Of a stretch of 64,000 bases of DNA, positions 9,704 to 17,679 are shown in pieces; position 1 is the first letter of the stretch; each line of letters starts with the position of its first letter. Under the pieces are notes generated by a model that did no database searches, was not told the origin of the DNA, and worked only from the letters and a program-made list of their open reading frames with translations. Location of the stretch: contig CP016211.1 of the NCBI GenBank assembly GCA_001931535.1, positions 12,384,377-12,448,376 on the forward strand. Direction: 5' to 3'. The DNA comes from Minicystis rosea. GTDB taxonomy: Bacteria > Myxococcota_A > Polyangia > Polyangiales > Polyangiaceae. The position numbers were made by a program, and so were the translations under genes.

Positions 9704-9767
9704 CTCGACAACCGACGCATGGCGCTGCGGAGGTCCGCGCGGCGCAGCTCGGACATCGATGTGTCGT

Positions 9768-9857
9768 CATCGCGTAGCTCGGCGCGCTGCGCTCGCTCGG
9801 AGATCGATGCGCCATCGCGTAGCTCGATGCGACGCGCTCGCTCAGAAATCGATGCGC
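9768..9857. repeat. Two 45-bp tandem repeats overlapping a gene end
   Basis: Two adjacent 45-base copies (9768-9812 and 9813-9857) share CATCGCGTAGCTCG at the start and ATCGATGCGC at the end. Weaker partial copies (GCGCAGCTCG then ATCGATG) lie at 9741-9760. The second copy runs over the stop codon of the minus-strand gene ending at 9842. The last codons of that gene (RIDF-stop) therefore have a decayed duplicate (RIDL) just downstream. Confidence 0.7.
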
Positions 9858-10762
9858 AACGTCGCGGAGAAGGGGGACGCCGCGATTTGCACGCGCCATG
9901 CGTCGCCGTCGGGGCGCGGCGCGGTCGCCAGCGTGACGGCGCCTGCCACGAGGATCGCGGCGCCCGCGCCGACGGCGCTGGCGGCGCCCGTGGAAAGCGC
10001 GCGCGCGCGGTTCACCTCCTCGGGAGGGCTGTGCGCGTGCGACGTGACGAGCGCCGCGATGGAGAGGCCGAGCCCGGCCGCGAGGGCCGCGCCGCCCACG
10101 CCGAGCGCGGCCAGACCGAGCATGCGTTGCGCGCGTGGACGCTTGGGATCGCGCTCGGCCCAGAGGGCGACGTCGCAGCCGACGAGCTCGCCTTCCTTCA
10201 GCTTCACCGTGGTCTGCCAGCTCGAAGCGCCCGCGCGCACGCGCACGGCGTGCTCGCCCGGATCCGCAGGAAACACCGTCGCGCCTTGGGCCTGCGCGAC
10301 TCCGTCGATCTCGACGATCACGGGCGCCCGCTCGTCGCGCGCGTGCACCACCACGCGCAGCGTCGCGACCCGCACGCGCACGGCGGCGAGGTCGCGCTTC
10401 GCCTCCTCGCGCGCGCTCACGAACGCGGCCGGTGCATCGGATCGCGGCACCTCGGCCGCGATCTTCTCGAGCGTCGCCGATGCCGCGACGAGCTTGCCGA
10501 GCTGCACCTGACAACGCGCCACGCGGAGCAGGATCGTGGGCGCGTGAAAGGTCGACTCCGCGCTCTGCCAGAGCGACATCGCCTTGTCGCAGTTGCCCGC
10601 ATAGAACTCGGCGTCTCCGCGCAACGCCAGCGCTTTGGCCTCGGCGCGCCGCGCTTCGCCGAGACCACCCGGCGCTTCGGTGTGCGCGGGTTGATCGGCG
10701 CGCGCAGCCGCGCCGCCGAAGAGGATGCAGGCGGCGACGGCGACGGCGAGAGCGCGCTCCAT
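9842..10762 (-). CDS. Periplasmic TPR-type protein with PEGA-like domain and C-terminal membrane helices
   Basis: A 306-residue protein with a clear signal peptide (residues 1-22, ending AAARADQP). A tetratricopeptide-like helical region follows (about 30-110: GDAEFYAGNCDKAMSLWQSA, LLRVARCQVQLGKLVAAS). Next is a small beta domain resembling PEGA (about 125-185: VEIDGVAQAQG, DPGEHAVRVRAG), then two hydrophobic Gly/Ala segments (about 205-230 and 255-280). Proteins of this plan are frequent in myxobacteria next to Ser/Thr kinases. It starts eight bases after the stop of the upstream kinase, so the two are very likely one operon and may share a signalling task. No enzyme motif is present. Confidence 0.75.
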   Translation of the reverse strand: MERALAVAVAACILFGGAAARADQPAHTEAPGGLGEARRAEAKALALRGDAEFYAGNCDKAMSLWQSAESTFHAPTILLRVARCQVQLGKLVAASATLEKIAAEVPRSDAPAAFVSAREEAKRDLAAVRVRVATLRVVVHARDERAPVIVEIDGVAQAQGATVFPADPGEHAVRVRAGASSWQTTVKLKEGELVGCDVALWAERDPKRPRAQRMLGLAALGVGGAALAAGLGLSIAALVTSHAHSPPEEVNRARALSTGAASAVGAGAAILVAGAVTLATAPRPDGDAWRVQIAASPFSATLRIDF

Positions 10763-10770
10763 ACGATGTC

Positions 10771-12204
10771 CTAGAGGCCGAGCGGCGGGAGGCGAGGGCG
10801 GGATCGAGGTGCGGCGGCGCGCGTGCGGTGCGGGAGCGCCGGCGGCGGATCGGACTGCGTCGCGCTCGGCGCAGCCGGCGCCGGGCTCTCCGCGCGAGGC
10901 GGCTCGATCGCGCAGCCTTCGCACGACGCCGGCGTCGCCGGCGGATCGCTCGGCGCGATCGGCGGCGCAGGCGCGATCGGCGGCGCAGGCGCGATCGTCG
11001 TCGCGGGCTTCGGAGCAGCACCGTGCAGCGGCGCATCGCGGGGCACGAGCACCAGCGCGCCGAGCGCGACGGCGGCGAGCATGCGGCGCGTGTGACGACG
11101 GACGGCCATCGTCGCCGTGAAGGACGCCGCGCTGTTCGGCGTCACCGGAGCCGGATGTACAAGGCGTTCTACGTTGCTTATGGGTGCTGGTGGATCGGGC
11201 AGGAGCGACTCGGCGCGCGGGCTGACCTCCACCTCGGAGATCGGCGACGCGCTTTCGGGCAGCGCTTCGAGATCGCGCTCTGCGGGGGGCGCGAGCGCGA
11301 CCACGAGCGCTGCTGCGGCGCTCTGCACGTCACGGAAGCGGCGCGCGGGATCGTGCGCGCAGGCCACTTCGAACCACGCATCGAACGCAGGGGGGACGCG
11401 CGCGAAGCTGGACGCAGGCCGAGGCGCCGTGGCCGTGAGGATCCGAAGGAGAAGCTCGCCCACGGTGTCGCCGCCGAATGGACGCCGCCCCGTGAGGCAC
11501 TCGTACGCGACCACGCCGAACGCCCAGATGTCGGCTGCGGGCCCGATCTGCGCCGACGATCCTTGGACCTGCTCGGGCGCCATGTAGAACGGTGTCCCGA
11601 GCCCGGTGCTCGTCACCGAGAAGCTCGACGGCGATCGCCCGCGCGCGCGGTCGGCGTCCGCGATGGCGCTCTTGAGCGTCTCGTCGAGACTGCCCACGAG
11701 CTTGGCGACGCCGAAGTCGACGACCTTCACGGCCTCGCCGTCCTCCTCGGCATCGTCGACGAGCATGATGTTCTCGGGCTTGAAATCGCGGTGGACGATC
11801 CCGAGCTGATGCGCCCGCTCCAACGCGCGCGCGGCCTTTTGGAGGATGCGCCCCGTCTCCCCGACCGAAAGCCGTCCCGAACGGGCGATGCGTCGCTCGA
11901 GCGTCTCGCCGTCGAGCATCTCCATCACCAGGAACGGGAGCCCGTCGTCGGTCACGCCGAAGTCGAAGACCTGCACCGCGTGCTTCGTCTTCAGGTTCGC
12001 GGTCACCTGCGCTTCGGTGAGGAAGCGCCGCCGCGACGACTCACTCGACGCCGACGCCGCGTGGAGGAACTTGATCGCCGCGGGCGAGGCCAGCGTCGCG
12101 TGCCGCGCACGCCACACCTCTCCCATCCCCCCGCGCCCAATGGGCGCTTCGAGGACGTAGCGGCCCCCCACGAGCCTCCCCTCGCCGATGAGCGTGCTCG
12201 CCAT
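10771..12204 (-). CDS. Serine/threonine protein kinase, membrane-anchored
   Basis: A 477-residue kinase. The catalytic domain covers about residues 12-280, with Gly loop GRGGMGEVW, AAIK lysine, HRDFKPEN catalytic loop, DFG in VVDFGVAK, and TPFYMAPEQ. A linker follows, then one membrane segment near residue 365 (MLAAVALGALVLV) and a Pro/Ala-rich tail of about 100 residues holding SCEGC, expected on the periplasmic side. ATG 12204 fits the domain start closely. The TPR/PEGA-like protein gene follows at once. The likely role is signal transduction from the envelope; the substrate is unknown. Confidence 0.9.
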   Translation of the reverse strand: MASTLIGEGRLVGGRYVLEAPIGRGGMGEVWRARHATLASPAAIKFLHAASASSESSRRRFLTEAQVTANLKTKHAVQVFDFGVTDDGLPFLVMEMLDGETLERRIARSGRLSVGETGRILQKAARALERAHQLGIVHRDFKPENIMLVDDAEEDGEAVKVVDFGVAKLVGSLDETLKSAIADADRARGRSPSSFSVTSTGLGTPFYMAPEQVQGSSAQIGPAADIWAFGVVAYECLTGRRPFGGDTVGELLLRILTATAPRPASSFARVPPAFDAWFEVACAHDPARRFRDVQSAAAALVVALAPPAERDLEALPESASPISEVEVSPRAESLLPDPPAPISNVERLVHPAPVTPNSAASFTATMAVRRHTRRMLAAVALGALVLVPRDAPLHGAAPKPATTIAPAPPIAPAPPIAPSDPPATPASCEGCAIEPPRAESPAPAAPSATQSDPPPALPHRTRAAAPRSRPRLPPLGL

Positions 12205-12300
12205 CGCCGCTGGAAAGATAGCGCGAACGCGATTTCCGCCAACCGCTGGGAGAACCGGCGCCGCAGGATGGTGCGCGTTCCGAAGGGAGCGCCCTGCTGT

Positions 12301-14124
12301 TCAGAAGGCTTGCCCGTACGTCACGACGAGATCGGCCTTGGGCGTCGTATCCGGCACGGCGTCCGGCGTGAGCGGGAAGCCGAGATCGATGCGCAGCGCG
12401 CTCCGTTGAAGCTGGGGAAACACCATCCGCAGACCGAGCCCCGTCGATTGCTTGAGGCGCATCTGCCGCCACGTATCGAACGCATCTCCGGTGTCGACGA
12501 AGAGCGTGAACCCGAGCTGCACGGCCAGGATCTCGATGGGATCGGAGCGGTACTCCAAGTTCGCCACCACGTAGTCCTTGCCGATGAACATGTCCGCCGG
12601 ATATCCGCGCAGCCGCCCTTCGCCGCCGAGCGTGGTCTTGGTGTTGAGGTAGTTGTTGTACCGATCGAGCACCTTGGCATCGAACACGAGACGCCCGCGT
12701 CCGAAGCGCGGCGTGGCGATGCGCAGCGCCGCGCTCCACGCTCCATCGGGGATGCCGTGCATCGTGAATTCGGTGTCGGCGCCGACCGACGCACGCACGA
12801 GACCGTCACCGAGCGGCTGCGTGTACGTGGCGCTCGCGGAGACGCTGACGAAATTGCGATCCGAGTTGAGCGCCTTCGTGATGGGCGTGACGCGCACCGT
12901 GACGTCGTGCCCGCGGCGGTAGCTCTCGGTGAGGCCGAGCGTGTCGAGATCGAGGATGTCGAAGAAACGCGTCGAGTACGCGTGATACTCCACGTACGGC
13001 CCGATCTGCGTGTCGCTCACCGGCACGATGGCCTGCTTGAACGCGGCCTGTTGATCCGCGTCGAGCCCCGATAGATCGAGCGTCCGATACTGGCGCCGGT
13101 TCGCCGAGAAGCCCACCGTCACGTCGTGCTTGTACGTCTCCCCGAACGATCGCGTGACCGCGTACGAGCCCGTCACCAGGTCGCGCCGGTACTCGCAGCG
13201 CCGTCCTCCGGTGCCATCCATGGGCTTGGTGCCGGCGATGGCGCAGGCTCCGCTCGCCGGATCGAAATCGGTGGCCAGCCCGCCGATGAAGCGCCGCACG
13301 ATCCTCTGATCCCAGCTCACGCTCGCGCCCCACGCCCACTTCGTGCGCATCGAGTAGAGCGGCTGCCCGTAGCTGAGCGATCCGTACGTCCCTTCGACAC
13401 GGCCCGTCTCGCGGTTGATGATCGCGCTCGCCGAGATCGAGCCGTCGATGCGGCTGTTGGCGATGCGCGGCATCGTGTACGAGCCGCCCACCGCGAAGGT
13501 CGCCGGATTCATCTCGAAATTGCCGGAGATGGTTTGGTGCGTCCCGAGGAGGTTCATCTCGCTCGGCTGCAGCAGGAGGTACTGCAGCCGCCCGCCCGCG
13601 AAGCGGAAGTCGGAGTTGAGCCTCAGGCTCCACACGTCCTTCGTGATCACGAGGAGGCGCACGCGATCGGTCGCGCTCCCGCGGAGCGGGACCGTGAGCA
13701 CCAGCGACAGCTGCGCGAGCGCTCGCAGGTTGCGCGCGCTCTGATCGACGAGCGCCTGCTCCCAACGGCCGCCGACGGGAACGAGCACCTCGCGCTCGAC
13801 CACGTTGCGCCGCGAGGTGTGATGAAACCAGTTGGCGATCGGCGTGAGGAAATTGGGCAGCGGATCGCGATCCTCGAACACCTCGAGCGTCACGATCTCC
13901 ACGCCCTCGAGGATCTTTCCCTCCGGCGCCGAATCGATCGACCCACGCACCTTGGTAAGCGCGCGATCGATCGTCTCCTTCTCGTACGGCGAATACCCCG
14001 CGCGCCGCTCGGCGCCCTGCGCCGGCGGATCTGCGTGCCCGATCGCCGGCGTCAGCGCGAACGCCGCTGCAGCCGCGAAGACGACCCAGGGCCGAGCTCG
14101 ACGAGACGACGACGCATGGCCCAT
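12301..14124 (-). CDS. Outer membrane beta-barrel protein, Omp85/BamA-TamA-like
   Basis: A 607-residue protein with a signal peptide (about 1-31, ending IGHADPP). A POTRA-like region follows (about 60-170, including ILEGVEIVTLEVFED and a DRVRLLVITKDVWSL strand pair). The rest is a long run of amphipathic strands typical of a 16-strand barrel, ending in Phe as outer membrane proteins do. Aromatic and Gly pairs (YGSLSYGQPLYS, VANLEYRSDPIE, GFTLFVDTGDAFD) match the surface-antigen family. It may insert or move proteins or lipids across the outer membrane. Only about one POTRA domain fits, so it is not BamA itself. It is transcribed from the right, after the small membrane protein gene. Confidence 0.75.
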   Translation of the reverse strand: MGHASSSRRARPWVVFAAAAAFALTPAIGHADPPAQGAERRAGYSPYEKETIDRALTKVRGSIDSAPEGKILEGVEIVTLEVFEDRDPLPNFLTPIANWFHHTSRRNVVEREVLVPVGGRWEQALVDQSARNLRALAQLSLVLTVPLRGSATDRVRLLVITKDVWSLRLNSDFRFAGGRLQYLLLQPSEMNLLGTHQTISGNFEMNPATFAVGGSYTMPRIANSRIDGSISASAIINRETGRVEGTYGSLSYGQPLYSMRTKWAWGASVSWDQRIVRRFIGGLATDFDPASGACAIAGTKPMDGTGGRRCEYRRDLVTGSYAVTRSFGETYKHDVTVGFSANRRQYRTLDLSGLDADQQAAFKQAIVPVSDTQIGPYVEYHAYSTRFFDILDLDTLGLTESYRRGHDVTVRVTPITKALNSDRNFVSVSASATYTQPLGDGLVRASVGADTEFTMHGIPDGAWSAALRIATPRFGRGRLVFDAKVLDRYNNYLNTKTTLGGEGRLRGYPADMFIGKDYVVANLEYRSDPIEILAVQLGFTLFVDTGDAFDTWRQMRLKQSTGLGLRMVFPQLQRSALRIDLGFPLTPDAVPDTTPKADLVVTYGQAF

Positions 14125-14268
14125 GACACCCCCGGAGCTCGGACTACGCTCGTGCGCATGAACGATGGCGCATGACGCGTCGTCGGGCGAGCGCGCCCGT
14201 CACGCGGGCACATTTCGCGCTCTCTCGCCTCGGACGCGCGGCGCTCGCGACGTTCATCGGATCGAGCT

Positions 14269-14898
14269 CTAGAAGGCGTCGCGCGGCGGATAGGTCGCGT
14301 CGACACGGACCTTGTAGCGCGTGTACTGGTGCGAGATGGACGCCCAGTCCGTGGTGGGCATCGCGGCCTTCACGCAGCGGAGAAGCTCCTTCGCCTTCTC
14401 GCGCTTGACGCTGCTCGACTTGCCGGTGAAGAGCGTGAGCTTCTTCTTCCGGAAGTCGGTCTCCATCACGTAGCTCACGGTGTACGCCGTCTTGGATGCC
14501 GGAGCGCAGTCGGGCCGCTCGCGGATGGCGCGGGCCAGCGCGTCCTCGAACGTCGTCACGTGATCGCAGCGCTCCGGCGGCGTCTTGCCGGGGCCGGGCT
14601 TCTCGCACTTGATCGTCGTGAACGGCGTCAGCGCCAGGTTGCCCGGCGGCCCTGCATCGAACGCGACGACCGGGCTCACGAGCGGCGCGCCTGCGTCGAC
14701 GACGGCGGCATCCGCGCTCGGAATCGGCTCCGGCTTCGGCCGGCGCCACAGGTAGAGCGGCACCGCGAAGATGATGAGGCCGGCGACGAGCGCGATGATG
14801 ATCTGCAGCTTCACCGGCCGCTCGCCTCCTCCACGACCGAGGTAGCGGTACGGCGACGGCTGCGACGGCGGGCTGGAGGTGAACGGAGGGCGATTCAT
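14269..14898 (-). CDS. Small bitopic membrane protein of unknown function
   Basis: A 209-residue protein with one membrane segment near residues 29-50 (LQIIIALVAGLIIFAVPLYL), preceded by a Pro/Ser-rich head. A soluble domain of about 150 residues follows with cysteines in KCEKPG, RCDHV, DCAPAS and LRCVKA, which could form two disulfides if periplasmic. No family is recognised. It lies upstream of the barrel-protein gene on the same strand with a gap of 144 bases. The ATG at 14898 is the only good start; a GTG at the Val before KLQII is possible and would leave a very short head. Confidence 0.6.
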   Translation of the reverse strand: MNRPPFTSSPPSQPSPYRYLGRGGGERPVKLQIIIALVAGLIIFAVPLYLWRRPKPEPIPSADAAVVDAGAPLVSPVVAFDAGPPGNLALTPFTTIKCEKPGPGKTPPERCDHVTTFEDALARAIRERPDCAPASKTAYTVSYVMETDFRKKKLTLFTGKSSSVKREKAKELLRCVKAAMPTTDWASISHQYTRYKVRVDATYPPRDAF

Positions 14899-15227
14899 GA
14901 GGCGCGCGCTGACGAGCGATGACGACTACCGCATCACGCGTCCCGGCAAAACGAGAAAGCGCATCCTCGACGCTTCCCACGCTCACCTGATTTCGCCGTC
15001 ACCCGAATGGGACGGTGCTGCACCCGACAACCCAACCTCACCCCGTGACGCACCCCACGTCACGAGATCGCCCGCGCTCCATCGTGATCGCCCGCGCCTC
15101 GCCCCGCGCGCAGCTCGATGCGCCAGCCTCGTTCTGCGTGCAGCCACTCGCACCTCGAAGCCGCTCGCGAACACACGCTTCAGCCCGCACTCGAAGCCGC
15201 TCGCGAAACGATGGCAATCAGCGGCGA
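14899..15227. other. Intergenic region without a recognised gene
   Basis: No open frame here has convincing codon use or a family motif. It must hold the promoter of the minus-strand gene starting at 14898. Its right part (15128-15227) holds degraded copies of the repeat described at 15228. Confidence 0.5.
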
Positions 15228-15337
15228 GCTCGTTCTGTCCGCAGCTCGAAGCGGTTCACGAGCCGATGGCAATCCGCGTCGGGCTCGTTCTGCCCGCAGC
15301 GCGAAGCCAAATGCAACCCGATGGCAACTAGCGCCGG
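15228..15337. repeat. Two imperfect 55-bp tandem repeats plus partial copies
   Basis: Copies at 15228-15282 and 15283-15337 share GCTCGTTCTG, CCGCAG, CGAAGC and CCGATGGCAA in the same order and spacing. A partial unit at 15184-15227 and a more decayed one from about 15128 extend the array to the left. No open frame explains them. Confidence 0.65.
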
Positions 15338-15380
15338 CTCGCCGGCGCGGGGTATGGGGCCGCTCGCGGCCCCATCGTGA
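15331..15380 (-). repeat. Stop-proximal repeat element (type 1) with GC hairpin
   Basis: Read on the minus strand, this element begins at the base after the TAG stop of the kinase-FHA gene. It contains TCACGATG, a perfect hairpin GGGGCCGC / GCGGCCCC (15356-15373), then ACCCC and CGAGCCGGC. The same series follows the stop of the OmpA gene at 55129. It may also act as a terminator. Confidence 0.75.
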
Positions 15381-17069
15381 CTAATCGATCAGGTGTCGCG
15401 CCGGCCGCCCCGGCTCGCCCTTCACCAGCGTCGCCGCCAGCTCGAGCGTATCGGGCAACAGACCTTGCACCTGCGAAGCGACCTGCTCCACCACGTGGCG
15501 CGCTTCTTCGATCGTCGGGCCGACCATCGAGACCACGAACTTCAGCGGGCCCGTGCGACCGGCGACGACGGGCGTGAGGCTGAGCAGCAGCATCTCCGTC
15601 AGCTCCACGACCCGCTGCGCCGCGCGCCGCAGCGCGAGCATCTCGAGGATCGTGGGCCGCTCGCTCACCTGTCGGTTCGGACCGCGCAGCTCGTAGCGGG
15701 CCACTTGCATCGGGGCCTCGGCCCAGTCGCCGAAGAGCCCGTCTTCGTCGATCGCCTTCATCAGGTGCTCGCGCACGAGGAGGCCGGTGAGACCGTCGCG
15801 CTTCCCGAGGTACTGACGCGCGCGCTTGTGGGCCAGCGACTCCAGGCCGAAGCTCACCAGCTTGAGGCGGCATTCGCCGACCTGCGCCTCGCCGCCGTGC
15901 ATCATGGCGACCTGCGTCTTGCGCTCGTAGTTGTGGTCCGCGTAGCTCCCGTTGGTGCTGCCGAGATCCTCGATCAACCACGAGCCCTGCTGCCAGCGCA
16001 GCACGGCGTGCGTGCCGGAGACGGTGGCCTCGGGGATCACGAGATCCTGATCACCGCGGCGGCCGAGCGTCATCACCGGCTTGTCGAGCTGGAGCAGCGT
16101 GCCCACGACCTCGGGCGCGTTGGTCGCGTACGTCACGAGCAGCGACTGCGCGCCGCCGGTGAACGTGCTCGTCTGCGCGCGACCGAGCGGCGGCCCTGGA
16201 TCGAGGCGCTCGCGCGGCAACGAGATCGGGCTCGTCGTGAGCTGCGTGGGGTTGAAGAAGCGCATGTGCCGCGCCTGCGGCCGCATCTGCGGATCCTCGT
16301 TCAGCCCCTTGAAGATCTGCTTCGTCTCGTCGATCGACAGCCCCGCGGGCACGTCGAACATGATCTGCGAGCGCATCGTCTTCGCCCGCGGCTTGTAGCC
16401 CGGCTCGGGGACGCGGCAGGTCCACATCTCCCAGAGCGTCAGCGCCATCGCGTAGACGTCGTCCTCGGCGCTGGCACCACCGCTGCGGAGGCGCTCCGGG
16501 CTCATGTAGTTGGGCGTGCCGCCGTCGGGCGGAGCGCCGGGCCGCCGCGCCGAAGCACGCGCGCGCTCCTGCGCGAAGCCGAAGTCGAGGATGACGGCGC
16601 GCCCCTCGCTCACCATCACGTTGCCCGGCTTGAGATCGCCGTGCACGAGGCCCTGCGCGTGGATCGCGGCGAGGCCCGCGCAGACCTCGGAGGCGATGCG
16701 GCGGAACTCGTCGGCGCTGTAGCCGCCCTGCGCCTTCTTCTTGCGGATGTGCGTGTGGAGCGTCTGCCCGGCGATCTGCTCCATCACCAGGATCGGGCCC
16801 CAGAGGCTGGGCGCGAGATCGTGGACGCGGCAGACGTTGGGGTGGCCGACGGAGCGCGCCAGGAGGAGCTCCTGACGAAGCGCTTCGTCGTCGCCCGGCA
16901 TCCGCGACTCCTCGCGGACCACCTTGAGGGCGACGGTCTGCTGCGTGGAGCGATCGAACGCCAGGAAGACCTCGCCCATGCCTCCTTTTCCGAGGCTCTG
17001 GCGGATCTCGTACCGGTCGTTGATGACCGTACCCGGGGTGATCGGAGGGGGAGGGTTGGGTTTCGTCAC
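15381..17069 (-). CDS. Ser/Thr kinase - FHA - degenerate GGDEF fusion protein
   Basis: A 562-residue three-domain protein. The kinase domain (about 20-280) has GKGGMGEVF, VALK and DFG in ILDFGFAQ. Its catalytic loop reads HGDLKPGN, with Gly in place of the HRD arginine, so it is a non-RD kinase. An FHA domain, which binds phosphothreonine, follows (about 325-410: LGRRGDQDLVIPE, STNGSYADH). The C-terminus (about 425-560) aligns with GGDEF domains at RDGLTGLLVREHL and at the helices around the active site, but GGDEF itself is replaced by TGPLKF, so no cyclase activity is expected. GTG 17069 is chosen because upstream sequence is shadow. Confidence 0.85.
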   Translation of the reverse strand: MTKPNPPPPITPGTVINDRYEIRQSLGKGGMGEVFLAFDRSTQQTVALKVVREESRMPGDDEALRQELLLARSVGHPNVCRVHDLAPSLWGPILVMEQIAGQTLHTHIRKKKAQGGYSADEFRRIASEVCAGLAAIHAQGLVHGDLKPGNVMVSEGRAVILDFGFAQERARASARRPGAPPDGGTPNYMSPERLRSGGASAEDDVYAMALTLWEMWTCRVPEPGYKPRAKTMRSQIMFDVPAGLSIDETKQIFKGLNEDPQMRPQARHMRFFNPTQLTTSPISLPRERLDPGPPLGRAQTSTFTGGAQSLLVTYATNAPEVVGTLLQLDKPVMTLGRRGDQDLVIPEATVSGTHAVLRWQQGSWLIEDLGSTNGSYADHNYERKTQVAMMHGGEAQVGECRLKLVSFGLESLAHKRARQYLGKRDGLTGLLVREHLMKAIDEDGLFGDWAEAPMQVARYELRGPNRQVSERPTILEMLALRRAAQRVVELTEMLLLSLTPVVAGRTGPLKFVVSMVGPTIEEARHVVEQVASQVQGLLPDTLELAATLVKGEPGRPARHLID

Positions 17070-17272
17070 GTCGGGCGCGCGGAGATTCGAGATTCTCGTG
17101 TCGCTCCGGCCCCCTCGACCCATCCGCGGCCGCCAAGCGCGGACGCACGGGTTGGGGCGACGGGCGAAACGATCGGTCTGGGCCAAGCGTCGTCCATCTG
17201 GCTCGGGAGCGCAACGAGTCTCGTATCTTCCTCGTTCCTTCCCGGCCTCGCACCGTCCCCCGTTCGAGGCGC

Positions 17273-17300
17273 TTGACGGCGGCCCCCGGTTCGACCTAAG
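17273..17300 (+). promoter_or_regulatory. Possible sigma-70-type promoter before the riboswitch
   Basis: TTGACG at 17273-17278 and CCTAAG at 17295-17300 are 16 bases apart, about 60 bases before the riboswitch. The -35 match is good and the -10 match is weak (three of six). This is tentative. Confidence 0.3.
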
Positions 17301-17361
17301 CGGCCGCTGCGGTGCCGTCTCTTCGGGTCGGCGCCGTTGATCTCGAGCAGTGGGCGCGCGT

Positions 17362-17540
17362 GGAGAAGGCTCCTGTGCGCCAGCCAACAGGGAAGCCGGT
17401 GCAATGCCGGCGCGGCCCCCGCCACTGTAACCGGGGACGAAGGCGGAACGACCACTGGGCGAACGGCCACGACGGCCGAAGATCCTGGGAAGGTCCGCCG
17501 GAGGACGATCCGGGAGCCAGGAAACCTGCTGCATCGAGGC
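17362..17540 (+). promoter_or_regulatory. Cobalamin riboswitch (B12 element)
   Basis: The conserved blocks of the coenzyme-B12 riboswitch appear in order: ACAGGGAAGCCGGTG (17387-17401), GCCCCCGCCACTGTAA (about 17415-17430), CCACTGGGC (about 17452), TGGGAAGG (about 17486) and AGCCAGGAAACCTGC (17515-17529), the last being the B12-box end. The spacing of all five matches the family. It lies on the plus strand 140 bases before the lipoprotein gene at 17680. Between them are a small stem CGGC/GCCG followed by a pyrimidine-rich stretch and a hairpin CGCCTC/GAGGCG (17629-17648) close to the ribosome site. Either could serve as the expression platform. The family normally shuts down uptake or synthesis genes when B12 is plentiful. 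Confidence 0.93.
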
Positions 17541-17679
17541 CATCGCGGTCTCCGGGGAAGGAGCGTGCGACGGCAGCGCCGGCCTTCTTTCTTCGCCTCT
17601 GCGCCGCCTTCTCCCTCTTTCACCGAGCCGCCTCACCGAACCGAGGCGCGGGTGATGCGCCGGAAGGAAGCGAGCGAAC

